Positions 27,728-37,283 of a DNA stretch of 64,000 nucleotides are shown piece by piece; within the stretch, counting starts at the first letter, position 1, and each line of letters opens with the position of its first letter. The DNA is from BMS3ABIN04 sp964553325 (GTDB taxonomy: Bacteria; Bacteroidota; Ignavibacteria; Ignavibacteriales; Melioribacteraceae). The DNA is taken from assembly GCA_964553325.1 (NCBI GenBank), contig CAZKKI010000034.1:5807-69806 (forward strand). Reading direction: 5' to 3'. Below the pieces are notes generated by a model. That model saw nothing but the letters and a program-made list of their open reading frames with translations. It made no database searches and was not told the DNA's origin. The position numbers were made by a program, and so were the translations under genes.

Positions 27728-28396
27728 TTATCTACCTCCCGTTAATAAAAAGTAAAGTGGGATAGAGGCAAACCCTAAACTGATAACTATTGCGTAAACG
27801 GTTCCGATTAATTTAATTACAGGAAAATATCTTTTGTTATTCCATCCGAATGTTTGGAATGCACTTTGAAAACCATGATTAAGGTGAAAACCAAGGAGTA
27901 AAACCGCAACTATATATAAAATAGAATAAACCGGTTGATTGAACCAATATGTTACGATATCGTAAAACTCGAAAGAACCGGTTTCGGGATGCCCTGATAC
28001 ATTAAATTGATACCAAAAAGTGGAAAGGTGCATAACCAAAAAGATGAATATTACGCTTCCCGTTACAATTGTGGTTCGTGAAGAAAACGTTGTGATTTCT
28101 TTATTAGCGTTAACTACATATTTTCCCGGATTAGCTTTTTTGTTTTCCCACCAAAGCCTTATACCGTTGAAAATGTGAAAAATGAAAATCAAAGCCAAGA
28201 TAAGTTCGATTACACGAACTACCGGTTTCACAACCTCGAGGGTTTCAACATAACCGTTAAATGCTTCTCGCCCACCGTAAAGCGTTAAATTACCTACCAA
28301 ATGAATTATCAAGAACAACATTAACAAACTTCCGGTAAGGGCCATCACAAATTTTTTACCAATAGAACGATTTAAGCTTGTAGTAAGCCAGCCCAT
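27728..28396 (-). CDS. sdhC: Succinate dehydrogenase cytochrome b subunit (diheme, type B)
   Basis: This 222-residue subunit anchors the complex and passes electrons to or from menaquinone through two haems b. Five membrane helices are visible, with histidines at 32 (FLIIHLVGN), 74 (FIFHIFNGIR), 123 (FLVMHLSTFW) and 171/174 (GFHLNHGFQ), the pattern of single-subunit type B anchors. The ATG at 28396 has GAGGAG 7 bases ahead and starts MGWLTTSLNRSIGKKFVMAL as in relatives; a longer frame from 28495 adds an unlikely basic leader. It is the first gene of sdhCAB and ends 1 base before sdhA. Confidence 0.95.
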   Translation of the reverse strand: MGWLTTSLNRSIGKKFVMALTGSLLMLFLIIHLVGNLTLYGGREAFNGYVETLEVVKPVVRVIELILALIFIFHIFNGIRLWWENKKANPGKYVVNANKEITTFSSRTTIVTGSVIFIFLVMHLSTFWYQFNVSGHPETGSFEFYDIVTYWFNQPVYSILYIVAVLLLGFHLNHGFQSAFQTFGWNNKRYFPVIKLIGTVYAIVISLGFASIPLYFLLTGGR

Positions 28397-28628
28397 CAGA
28401 ATTCTCCTCTTTTTACTAAATAAAACTTTTGCTGATTTTCGAATTGATTGATGAGGGGGTACGGGACTAAAACGAAATCTTTTATCATTATTCACCTGTC
28501 GTCAAAAATTCATTCGCTAAAATACTACAAAAGTATCTTATTTCAAAAAAAAATCTCCGGCTAAATTTTCAAAACTAACTTTCGATAATTTTAAAAAGAA
28601 TTAAACTTTAAATAAATAAGTGATAATA

Positions 28629-31178
28629 ATGAAATTTAAAATCCATTCCATTCAATTTAAATTGCTTTTAATTATTGCAAGCAGTTTTATGGGCAGTTCA
28701 ATGTTTTTTGCCTTGTTTTATTATAATTCGGTAACGAAGCAAGCGAACAATCAAATTTCTCAAAAGATTCATTCTTTTGACGAGCTATTTAATCAACAGA
28801 TAAATCTTGTTAAAAATGACATGGAAATGAGCATGGATCTACTTTTAAATAACAACAAAATAACCAGACTGTTTGCCGAAAGAAAAAGAGATTCATTGAA
28901 ACAAGAACTTCTTGATATCTATCAAAGCAAGTTAAAACCTCAATATAAAATTGCTCAGTTCCAATTTCATTTACCTCCCGCCACTTCGTTCTTAAGGTTG
29001 CACAAACCGAATAAATTCGGAGATGATTTATCTGCATTCCGGAAAACCGTACTCGATGTAAACAACAATAAAAAGAAAGTTGTGGGTATCGAAGTCGGGC
29101 GGGGCGGGCCCGGATTACGAATAGTATATCCTGTCTTTTATAAGGGGGAACACGTCGGTAGTGTTGAATTCGGGACAAGCCTTATAAAGATTCTCAATGA
29201 AATTGCGGAAATATCCAACTTGCATTATGCAATCGGTATAAAAAAAGAAGTTTTTAAGAAAGCAAGACGATTTGAAAATAAAAATACCGACTTAGTTAAG
29301 GGGGATATAATTTTTTACAATTTTTCCGATAGCTTTGCTCAGGCTACTTTAAAAGAATACGAACCGAATAACAAACTTGAATTTCTTTCACTAGGCGATA
29401 TTGAAATAGCGGCATCAACCGTACCTTTAAAAGACTACAAAGGTTATGAAGTCGGGTTTGTCAGTTTGTTTTCGGATGAAACGGCTACGTTCAAATCGTT
29501 AAGTGAAAAGTTAATAGAGATATTACTCTTGGCATTGCTTTTTGCGCTATTTGCATCTGCATTAGTTTATTTTTATATGAAAAAGTCCGTGATAACCCCA
29601 TTAAAAAAAGCCGGAGAGTTTGCTGAAAATATCAGCAACGAAAAATTCGACGGAAATATTGAGTACGATAAAAACGATGAAATCAAAGTACTCATCGATG
29701 CTCTCAAAAGTTCAGCTTACAAAATTAAACAGCAACTCTTTTTCCTTAGCAATTTACCTTCGCCGGTAGTTGCCATAGACAAAGAGCACAATATAAAATA
29801 TGCCAATAAAGCAACAGCTGCTTTTTTGAATATTGATGAAAAGGCTATAATTAATAAAAAATGTTATGATTTATTTAAAACCGATCACTGTACATCGGGC
29901 GACTGTGAAGTCCAACGTGCCATGACGGAAGATTGCATTACTCAAGGACAAACGGTTTCGAGAGCTAACGGGCGCACAACTTCTATAATGTATTCTGGAA
30001 CACCGACAAAATCCGAGAACGGGCAGATTAACGGTGCGTTAGAATATATGGTTGATATAAATAACATAAAAGAAATTCAAGATTATTTAGCGGAAAACAC
30101 CAAAATAATTTTGGAAGCAATGGAAAAATTTTCCAAAGGTGATTTAACGGTACAAGTTACTCCACCTGATAAAGACGACGACATAAGTAAATTATTTAAG
30201 GGATTTAATTCCGCTGTGAATAAAATTAGGCATATGATTAATAAAGTTTCTGAAGCAACACATGCCACGGCAAGCGCAAGTGCTGAAATATCCTCAATTG
30301 CCGAAGAACTGTCTTCCGGCGCTCAAGAGCAAAATGCTCAAACAATGGAAATTGCCAGCGCCGTTGAAGAAATGAATTATACCATCAGCGAATCGTCCAA
30401 AAACACAAGTGCCGTGGCTCACTCATCCGAAGAAATAAAATCCCTTGCCCAAAACGGCGGGGAAAAGGTTGTTGAAACCGTCAACAAAATGGAAAGTATT
30501 GCCGATTTAGTAATGAAAGCAGCCGAAAATGTGCAAAAATTAAGTAATAGCAATGAAAAAATAGGCGAAATAGTAAAAGTAATTAACGATATAGCCGATC
30601 AAACCAACCTTCTTGCTTTGAACGCCGCAATTGAAGCGGCAAGAGCCGGTGAACACGGCAGAGGTTTTGCCGTTGTTGCCGATGAAGTAAAAAAACTTGC
30701 GGAAAGAACAACCAGCGCAACAAAAGAAATATCCGAAATGATTTATGCGGTTCAAAATGAAATGAAAAATACCGTGGAATCGATTGAATACGGTACTAAA
30801 GAAGCTCAATCGGGTAAAATGCTCGCTAACGAAGCGGGAAATGCGATTAACGAAATTGTGAATTCGATAAATCATATTGTAGAAATGATAAATAATATCG
30901 CTGCAACAAGTGAAGAGCAATCCACTACCTTCGCTCAAATCAGTGAAAATATCGAATTGATTAGCAAAGTAACCGCCGAATCGAGTGCCGGTTCCGCTCA
31001 AATGGCCGAAGCAGCTGAGGATTTGAACAGATTGACTACAAACCTGGAAGCACTACTCGAAAACTTCAAAATTCATGGTTCAACAAAAAATACCGGAAAA
31101 ACTTTAAATTCGGCCGCTACTTTCGATTATACTAATCAGAATTCACAATATTCCGAAAACCCGGAAACGGTTTCTTAA
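28629..31178 (+). CDS. Methyl-accepting chemotaxis protein with periplasmic Cache-like and PAS domains
   Basis: This 849-residue chemoreceptor begins with a membrane helix (residues 11-30) and a periplasmic region of about 250 residues resembling a Cache sensor (QFQFHLPPATSFLRLHKP). A second helix sits near residues 295-315, then HAMP, then a cytoplasmic PAS domain (residues 370-480, SPVVAIDKEHNIKYANKA). The signalling domain carries QTNLLALNAAIEAARAGE and GFAVVADEVKKLAERTT near residues 660-695. The PAS domain holds four cysteines at 412, 421, 426 and 436, which could bind metal or sense redox state. ATG at 28629 is preferred to an in-frame GTG at 28620. Two cheW genes follow within 15 bases. 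Confidence 0.93.
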   Translation: MKFKIHSIQFKLLLIIASSFMGSSMFFALFYYNSVTKQANNQISQKIHSFDELFNQQINLVKNDMEMSMDLLLNNNKITRLFAERKRDSLKQELLDIYQSKLKPQYKIAQFQFHLPPATSFLRLHKPNKFGDDLSAFRKTVLDVNNNKKKVVGIEVGRGGPGLRIVYPVFYKGEHVGSVEFGTSLIKILNEIAEISNLHYAIGIKKEVFKKARRFENKNTDLVKGDIIFYNFSDSFAQATLKEYEPNNKLEFLSLGDIEIAASTVPLKDYKGYEVGFVSLFSDETATFKSLSEKLIEILLLALLFALFASALVYFYMKKSVITPLKKAGEFAENISNEKFDGNIEYDKNDEIKVLIDALKSSAYKIKQQLFFLSNLPSPVVAIDKEHNIKYANKATAAFLNIDEKAIINKKCYDLFKTDHCTSGDCEVQRAMTEDCITQGQTVSRANGRTTSIMYSGTPTKSENGQINGALEYMVDINNIKEIQDYLAENTKIILEAMEKFSKGDLTVQVTPPDKDDDISKLFKGFNSAVNKIRHMINKVSEATHATASASAEISSIAEELSSGAQEQNAQTMEIASAVEEMNYTISESSKNTSAVAHSSEEIKSLAQNGGEKVVETVNKMESIADLVMKAAENVQKLSNSNEKIGEIVKVINDIADQTNLLALNAAIEAARAGEHGRGFAVVADEVKKLAERTTSATKEISEMIYAVQNEMKNTVESIEYGTKEAQSGKMLANEAGNAINEIVNSINHIVEMINNIAATSEEQSTTFAQISENIELISKVTAESSAGSAQMAEAAEDLNRLTTNLEALLENFKIHGSTKNTGKTLNSAATFDYTNQNSQYSENPETVS

Positions 31179-31192
31179 ACGAAAGGTGGTTT

Positions 31193-31663
31193 ATGGAAAA
31201 AGAACAAGACCAAAACGTATTGACCGACGAACTTTTGCAGCTTGTCGGTTTTAAAATCGGTGAAGAGGAATTCGCCGTCGATATTCTGAAAGTTCAAGAA
31301 ATCATTAAAATGATTATGATGACGAAAGTGCCCAACACTCCCGAATATGTTAAAGGTGTCATTAACTTAAGGGGAAGAATTATTCCCGTAATAGATTTAA
31401 GGCGCAGATTGGGCCTCAAAGAAAAAGAAGCGGATCAGGATTCCAGAATTATTGTAGTGGAAATCGAGGAAAATACAATCGGTTTTATTGTCGACGAAGT
31501 AAGCGAAGTTTTAAGAATTCCCCAAAGCATAATCGAACCACCTCCATCGATGGTGGGCGACGTTAATGCTAATTTTATTACTGCGGTCGCAAAATTGGAG
31601 AACAGACTTCTAATCCTTTTGGATTTGGAAAAAATATTGGTTGAGGAACAAGAAAACGCATAA
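31193..31663 (+). CDS. cheW: Chemotaxis coupling protein CheW, copy 1
   Basis: CheW bridges chemoreceptors and the CheA kinase. The 156-residue protein has the standard fold with GEEEFAVDILKVQEII, MTKVPNTPEYVKGVINLRG, IIPVIDLRRRLG and VDEVSEVLRIP. The start at 31193 follows the receptor stop by 14 bases with GAAAGGTGG ahead, and copy 2 begins 5 bases after its stop. No cheA, cheY or cheB/R is in the window, so the partner kinase is elsewhere. Confidence 0.95.
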   Translation: MEKEQDQNVLTDELLQLVGFKIGEEEFAVDILKVQEIIKMIMMTKVPNTPEYVKGVINLRGRIIPVIDLRRRLGLKEKEADQDSRIIVVEIEENTIGFIVDEVSEVLRIPQSIIEPPPSMVGDVNANFITAVAKLENRLLILLDLEKILVEEQENA

Positions 31664-31668
31664 GGACT

Positions 31669-32157
31669 ATGGAAACAATAAGCAAACAGACCGGAAAACT
31701 TAACGACATTTTACAATTGGTTACTTTCGAAATAGGGGAGGAAGAATACGCTATTGATATTCTTAAAGTCCAAGAAATAAACAAACAACTGGAAATTACT
31801 CAACTACCCAACGCACCTTACTATGTAAAAGGTATTATTAATTTAAGAGGAACGGTTTTACCGATTGTTGATTTAAGAACAAAATTGGGAATACCGCCGA
31901 AAGAAAACGACAGCGAAACAAGAATAATCGTCGTCGAACTCAATGATTCTAAAATCGGTTTTATAGTCGATAAAGTAAACGAAGTGTTAAGAATTCCGGC
32001 CTCGATAACCGAACCGCCTCCCAAAATTATTACCGGGGAAAATTCGGCTATATTTAACGCCGTAGCCAAATTGGAAGACAGACTAATCGTTTTGATTGAT
32101 TTGGAAAAGGCATTCACGGATAACGAACTGGCCGAATTAAAATCGGTTAACCAGTAA
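31669..32157 (+). CDS. cheW: Chemotaxis coupling protein CheW, copy 2
   Basis: This 162-residue CheW is a close paralogue of the preceding one: GEEEYAIDILKVQEIN, ITQLPNAPYYVKGIINLRG, VLPIVDLRTKLGIPPKE and VDKVNEVLRIPASITEPPP all align with copy 1. It is clearly a tandem duplication that has diverged. Two coupling proteins may let one receptor cluster use different kinases or tune the array. It is the third gene of the receptor operon; the unknown gene at 32266 follows after 108 bases. Confidence 0.95.
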   Translation: METISKQTGKLNDILQLVTFEIGEEEYAIDILKVQEINKQLEITQLPNAPYYVKGIINLRGTVLPIVDLRTKLGIPPKENDSETRIIVVELNDSKIGFIVDKVNEVLRIPASITEPPPKIITGENSAIFNAVAKLEDRLIVLIDLEKAFTDNELAELKSVNQ

Positions 32158-32265
32158 ATATTCCGCCCGCCAAACTTCAAATCATTTTATTTAGTATTTT
32201 CTTCCATCGAAAAAAAATTATTATATTGTTTACCCGATAAATTTAACTAACTGAAAATTAGTTTT

Positions 32266-33153
32266 ATGCTGAAAGAGATAACCATCGTAATTAAAGAAAA
32301 AGAAGAACAAACTCTTCGTTCGATTATCTCTATTTTTAAAAAGAATTTCTCCGAATTTGAAATTTACAAATATAAAAAAGGCAAACTGGGGGACGAATTT
32401 GTTATAACATTCAAAGTCGATAAAAAATACTACGGTACAATCATCGAAAAGCTTGCTTACAACGATATCAAAATTTTCAGAAAAGACCCCGAAGCAAAAC
32501 AAATAGTAGACGAAGTAAAAAGACAAAAACGGAAAGCGGCTCCGGTTGCAAACTCCGGCTGGGCTTCTATCAGAACAAAACACAAAACCATATCCGAAGA
32601 GGATTTGGAAGAACTGGCGGTTGAAGGTAAATACAAAGAAATTTTAGCCGTTATCAAAAACTCGATTCAACATCCGCTCGATATCGTTAAAAAAGCAAAA
32701 GCGTTATTATCCGATTCAATAACCATTGCATTAAACAGAGCTTACAGCAACGCTACCGAAAACAAAGAAGACGCTAAAAAAGAATACAAAGTATTGTTGG
32801 ATATCGCTACGGATAAACAACTTAAGCTAAACAGACTTACAAAAGAACTTAAAGAAGCGGGTTATCAGCTAATCGAACTGTGCATTTTCTATCCGGACTT
32901 TTTCAAAAACTTAATCGACATAGCCAACAACTCGAATTTACATCCCACAATCAACATTAAAGCCGCCGTTGAACTTGGTGAAAAATTTCTTTCGGACGAA
33001 GAAAAATACGCCGACGAAATAGAATTGGCGGTTAAAAACTTAAACACCCGTTGGTTAAACAATACTTTCGAAATCGCAATAAAAGATTTGTCGAGCAAGG
33101 AAATCGATACTTTTAGAAAACTCGTAAAATTCATCGAGGGAAAACGCAATTAA
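32266..33153 (+). CDS. Hypothetical protein (295 aa), helical
   Basis: I do not recognise this protein. The N-terminal 85 residues look alpha/beta (MLKEITIVIKEKEEQTLRSI, DEFVITFKVDKKYYGTIIEK). The linker is basic (VKRQKRKAAPVA). The C-terminal 190 residues are helical with an Armadillo/HEAT-like feel: repeated ALL/AVEL helices and LHPTINIKAAVELGEKFLSD. There is no signal peptide or membrane helix, so it is cytoplasmic. It lies 108 bases after the second cheW on the same strand, but the gap contains A/T-rich promoter-like sequence, so a link with chemotaxis is weak. Confidence 0.8.
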   Translation: MLKEITIVIKEKEEQTLRSIISIFKKNFSEFEIYKYKKGKLGDEFVITFKVDKKYYGTIIEKLAYNDIKIFRKDPEAKQIVDEVKRQKRKAAPVANSGWASIRTKHKTISEEDLEELAVEGKYKEILAVIKNSIQHPLDIVKKAKALLSDSITIALNRAYSNATENKEDAKKEYKVLLDIATDKQLKLNRLTKELKEAGYQLIELCIFYPDFFKNLIDIANNSNLHPTINIKAAVELGEKFLSDEEKYADEIELAVKNLNTRWLNNTFEIAIKDLSSKEIDTFRKLVKFIEGKRN

Positions 33154-33279
33154 CCGGTCTGCGTAAACTTAATCTAATCCTAAATTATCCTATTCGATTT
33201 ATAACACTCACAACAGATTCGGAAACATGCAATCTTATTTCCTTTCTTATTCCGGTATTAAATATTTTTAAAGCATAGG

Positions 33280-33311
33280 TTGTTGATATTTATTTAGATA
33301 AAAGTTAAATT
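33280..33311 (+). promoter_or_regulatory. Candidate promoter of the lamin-tail gene
   Basis: TTGATA at 33283-33288 and TAAATT at 33306-33311 are spaced by 17 bases, 44 bases before the start codon. The -35 region lies in a 15-base string (TTGTTGATATTTATT) that recurs exactly upstream of the CBM48 gene at 38152-38166. Confidence 0.45.
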
Positions 33312-33354
33312 ATATCATCAAATTGTTTTAGAACACTTTTAAATCAAATCGAAA

Positions 33355-36300
33355 ATGAATCCGTTGAAATTCGGTTTGTTTTTTGTTTTAACAATTCCCC
33401 TTTTAGGTCAACCCGAACAAAACTTAATTCTTTCCGAAATTATGTTTAAGCCTTCTTTTTCGAACGGTGAATTTATAGAGTTATACAATCCGGTAGAAAA
33501 CGAGCCCGTTAGTGTGAAAGGTTTGTTAATTCAATACCAAACTTCGTCTCCCGATTTAATAGTTCCGGCAAACGGCGATTCGGTTCTTCAACCCGGAAAA
33601 TTTGCCGTTATTTTTGAAGGCGACTACGATTTTCTGAACGGTATTTACAATTCAACCATTCCAACCGGCGCTTTGGTTATGAAAATCGATAACAATGCGT
33701 TCGGCTCTACCGGAATGTCAAACTCAAGTGACAGAACAGTTTATTTACTGAATGCATTTGGTGATACACTAACCTTTTATACTTACTCGGCCGATAACTC
33801 GAGCGGGATATCGGATGAAAAGATAATCTTAAATTCCGATAACAATCCTGCAAACTGGGCTAATGCTTTAATCGAAAACGGTACGCCGGGAAGCAAAAAC
33901 TCGGTTTCCCCCGTAAATTCGGATGCTTCGGTTACCGAAATTTCAATCGATCCGAAAATCCCGATACCCGGTGACGATATTGTCATTCAAGCTAACGTCG
34001 CAAATCTCGGTATCGATATAATTCAAACTGCCGAAGTAAAGTTTTTCGACGATTTCAATTTGGATTCCGTTGCACAATCCGGCGAAGAATTTTTTTCGGA
34101 ACTAATAAATAATTTGCTTCCTGCCGATACCGTTAAAATACAAGCTGTTTTGGAAAATGCAGCTGCCGGAGAAAAGCGGATTATTGTTGAAGTTTTTTTG
34201 CCCGGCGATGAAAATGAATTTAACAATAAAAAATCAATCGAATTTACGGTAACCGAACCGGCTGCAAATTATAACGATATCGTTATAAACGAAATAATGT
34301 ATAAACCCGAAAGCGGCAAACCCGAATGGATTGAAATATATAACCGTACCGGTAAAAACATCAATATAGCGAATTGGAAGATTAAAGATAAAAGCAGCGA
34401 AAATAAAGTTTCCGGCGACGAGTTTTTTGTTCTGCCAAACGAATTTTTAATCCTAAGCGAAAACGAATCGATTAATCAATTCTTTGAAATAAATTCCAGA
34501 GTAATCGTAGTTAATTTACCGAGTCTAAATAATTCCGGAGACGAAATCGTCATTACCGATTCTCTCGGCAGAATCATCGACAGTCTGGAATACAAAAGTA
34601 CTTGGGGCGGTTCGACCGGAAAATCGCTTGAAAGAATCGAAGCGAATCTGAGTTCGATTGATTCCGCAAATTGGAAAGAATCGGTTAATCCGACTGGCGC
34701 CACTCCGGGTTTTATAAATTCCGTTACTCCGAAAGATTACGACATCGAAATAGCCGACATAATTTTTTCACCACCGTTTCCGTTTCTTCACGACACGGTT
34801 ATTATTTCCGCAAAAGTTAAGAATGCCGGCAAACAATCTCTTTCATTTCATTTGAAATTGTTCGAAGATTCAAACCTCGATTCACTTGCCGAAAATGAAA
34901 TCGAATCTTCAGAAGAATTAAACTTGGAAGGCGGCGACTCGTTGACTCATCAATTTACATTTGAAATAACCGATTTAATAAACAGCTCCGGTTATGCGGT
35001 AAAAGCGATAGCCGAAAACGATCAAAATCAATATAACGATTCGCTTTATAAGGTTTTGCAAATCGGTGTGAGACCACAAGCAATAATAATAAACGAAATC
35101 ATGTATTTGCCCGAAAACGGTGAACCCGAATGGATTGAACTGTACAACAATTCCGGCCAAGAAATCGATTTGTTTAATTGGAACGTTTCGGATGTTTTAA
35201 CAACACCCGTTTTTAAGGAAATAGGCGAGCATTATTTGTTTCCGCCGGATTCTTATTTGGTTATATCCAAAAGTTCATCAATTTACAATTTTCACGGTAT
35301 AATTCCCGCACCAGTAATCGAACTGAACTTTGCCAATTTAAATAACGACAACGACGGAATCGTACTTAGAGATAACAGAGGCGTTACAATCGATTCCGTT
35401 TTTTACGATTTTAATTTCCCAAGTAAAAAAGGATATTCGTTGGAAAGAGTTAAGCCCGATTTCCCTTCCAACAATCCGGATAATTGGTTACCTTCGGTTG
35501 ATCTTGAGCAAAGTACGCCCGGAAGAATAAATTCACAAACACCCAAAGAACGCGATTTAACGATTGCCGGTCTGCGAATATCACCCGAGTTTCCCGTGGA
35601 AAACGACGAAATAAAAATAATTGTGCAAATTCAAAACCGCGGAAACAAATCCACCGGAAATTTTTCCGTCAATATTTTCGCCGGAAAATCCGAACCGCTC
35701 GATTTCGTGGAAGAGCTCGATTTTCCCGAATTAAATGCATTCGATTCGATTAGCATTAAAACAAACACCGCAATAATAATCCAAGATTCTCTTTTTGTTA
35801 AAGCCGAAATAAATTATCCCGAAGACGAAGACATTTTAAATAACGGTTTCAAAAAATTATTTGTTACTGGCTACAAAAAACACTCCGTTTTAATTTCCGA
35901 GATAATGTTTAATACGGAAGAGAATCAACCGGAATGGATTGAATTTTACAACAATTCGCAGAATCCGGTAAATATCAGAGCTTGGTCGGTAAGTGAAAAT
36001 TTTAATCGAAATGTATCTTCCGTCATCTCTTACGAAGATAAATTTATCGAACCGTACGGTTTTTTCATTGTAACGAAAGATACAAGTTCGGAAATTTTCG
36101 GCGGTATTCCGAATCTGTTCCAAGTAAATTTCGGAAAATTAAACGATAGAAAGGACAGCATAAAGATTTTCGACTTTCGCGGGGCGGTAATCGACAGCAT
36201 GAATTACAATTTTTCGTGGAGAACAACTCCAGGTATTTCGCTTGAAAGAATTTCGTATAAAGTTTTTACCGATAGCGGCAATTGGGCTTTTTCTTTAAGC

Positions 36301-37188
36301 GATTCGGGCAATACTTTGGGAAAACCGAATTCTTTGGGAACTGCCAACCCGTATTCGCGCAACACGGTGATCATAAATGAAATTATGTTCGAACCCGATG
36401 AAGGAAAAAGCGAATATTTTGAATTACTTAACATTTCCGGCAATCCGGTTGAATTGGGAGGCTGGCTTTTCGAAGAAGGTTCGGGAAAAACTTTCCCCTT
36501 AAGTTTCGGTAGTAAAATTTTACCAAAAGGCGAGTATTTCTTAGTCGCTTCGGATTCCTCCGTTTTTGCGGATTTTCCTTATCTCGCAAATTCGGAAAAC
36601 ATTACAGTATTGAATTCCGCTTCGCTTAATTTATCCAATTCAACCGACGAAATAGTAATCTCCGATATTTTCGGAAATACGATAGATTCGATAAGCTACA
36701 ATTCCGATTGGCACAATTCCCAAATTACAATCACAAAAAATAATTCACTTGAAAGGATTAATCCGTTTGTAAATTCCAATGATCCTTCGAACTGGAGCAC
36801 CTGTGTATTTCCCGAGGGAGGTTCGCCGTTAAAACAAAACTCGATTTTCACGGGCAGCGTTTCAACTTCTTCAAAAATGGAAGTTTCACCGAATCCCTTT
36901 TCGCCCGATAACGACGGCTTCGAAGATTTTACGGTAATTTCGTATAATTTAACCCAAACCGTAATGCAAATTAGAGTTAGAATCTTCGACAGCAAAGGCA
37001 GAAAAGTAAGAACCATTGTTAATAACAAACCCACCGGCGCAAAGGGTGAAATTATTTTCGACGGACTGGACGATAATGGAAATCCCTTGCGAATAGGAAT
37101 TTATATCGTTCTCCTCGAAGCATTAAACACGAATTCAACGGTAATGGAAACAGTAAAAAAACCTCTGGTCGTCGCACGAAAATTTTAA
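33355..37188 (+). CDS. Secreted multi-domain protein: five lamin-tail domains, three CARDB domains, FlgD-like C-terminus
   Basis: This 1277-residue exported protein begins with a signal peptide (MNPLKFGLFFVLTIPLLG). Five lamin-tail (LTD) domains start with variants of INEIMYKPESGKPEWIEIYN at about residues 24, 305, 577, 845 and 1005. CARDB-type beta domains lie between the first four (about residues 185-300, 460-570 and 730-835; for example ISPEFPVENDEIKIIVQIQN). The last 100 residues are a FlgD-like immunoglobulin domain of the gliding/secretion C-terminal type (PNPFSPDNDGFEDFTVISY, RIFDSKGRKVRTI, DDNGNPLRIGIYIVLLE). LTD domains occur in bacterial surface and nuclease-associated proteins; here no enzyme domain is present. 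It probably acts as a structural or adhesive surface protein. Confidence 0.92.
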   Translation: MNPLKFGLFFVLTIPLLGQPEQNLILSEIMFKPSFSNGEFIELYNPVENEPVSVKGLLIQYQTSSPDLIVPANGDSVLQPGKFAVIFEGDYDFLNGIYNSTIPTGALVMKIDNNAFGSTGMSNSSDRTVYLLNAFGDTLTFYTYSADNSSGISDEKIILNSDNNPANWANALIENGTPGSKNSVSPVNSDASVTEISIDPKIPIPGDDIVIQANVANLGIDIIQTAEVKFFDDFNLDSVAQSGEEFFSELINNLLPADTVKIQAVLENAAAGEKRIIVEVFLPGDENEFNNKKSIEFTVTEPAANYNDIVINEIMYKPESGKPEWIEIYNRTGKNINIANWKIKDKSSENKVSGDEFFVLPNEFLILSENESINQFFEINSRVIVVNLPSLNNSGDEIVITDSLGRIIDSLEYKSTWGGSTGKSLERIEANLSSIDSANWKESVNPTGATPGFINSVTPKDYDIEIADIIFSPPFPFLHDTVIISAKVKNAGKQSLSFHLKLFEDSNLDSLAENEIESSEELNLEGGDSLTHQFTFEITDLINSSGYAVKAIAENDQNQYNDSLYKVLQIGVRPQAIIINEIMYLPENGEPEWIELYNNSGQEIDLFNWNVSDVLTTPVFKEIGEHYLFPPDSYLVISKSSSIYNFHGIIPAPVIELNFANLNNDNDGIVLRDNRGVTIDSVFYDFNFPSKKGYSLERVKPDFPSNNPDNWLPSVDLEQSTPGRINSQTPKERDLTIAGLRISPEFPVENDEIKIIVQIQNRGNKSTGNFSVNIFAGKSEPLDFVEELDFPELNAFDSISIKTNTAIIIQDSLFVKAEINYPEDEDILNNGFKKLFVTGYKKHSVLISEIMFNTEENQPEWIEFYNNSQNPVNIRAWSVSENFNRNVSSVISYEDKFIEPYGFFIVTKDTSSEIFGGIPNLFQVNFGKLNDRKDSIKIFDFRGAVIDSMNYNFSWRTTPGISLERISYKVFTDSGNWAFSLSDSGNTLGKPNSLGTANPYSRNTVIINEIMFEPDEGKSEYFELLNISGNPVELGGWLFEEGSGKTFPLSFGSKILPKGEYFLVASDSSVFADFPYLANSENITVLNSASLNLSNSTDEIVISDIFGNTIDSISYNSDWHNSQITITKNNSLERINPFVNSNDPSNWSTCVFPEGGSPLKQNSIFTGSVSTSSKMEVSPNPFSPDNDGFEDFTVISYNLTQTVMQIRVRIFDSKGRKVRTIVNNKPTGAKGEIIFDGLDDNGNPLRIGIYIVLLEALNTNSTVMETVKKPLVVARKF

Positions 37189-37283
37189 TCAAACCACTCG
37201 CCTATAAAATTTGTATAACTAACGGTTTTTCACGTGGAATTATTTATTTTTACGCAACCAAATTAAAAGTATCCGCGGGTTTT

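Noticed and set aside
28397..28495. 33-residue N-terminal extension of SdhC
   Set aside because: The GAGGAG-preceded ATG at 28396 gives the standard N-terminus of the family.
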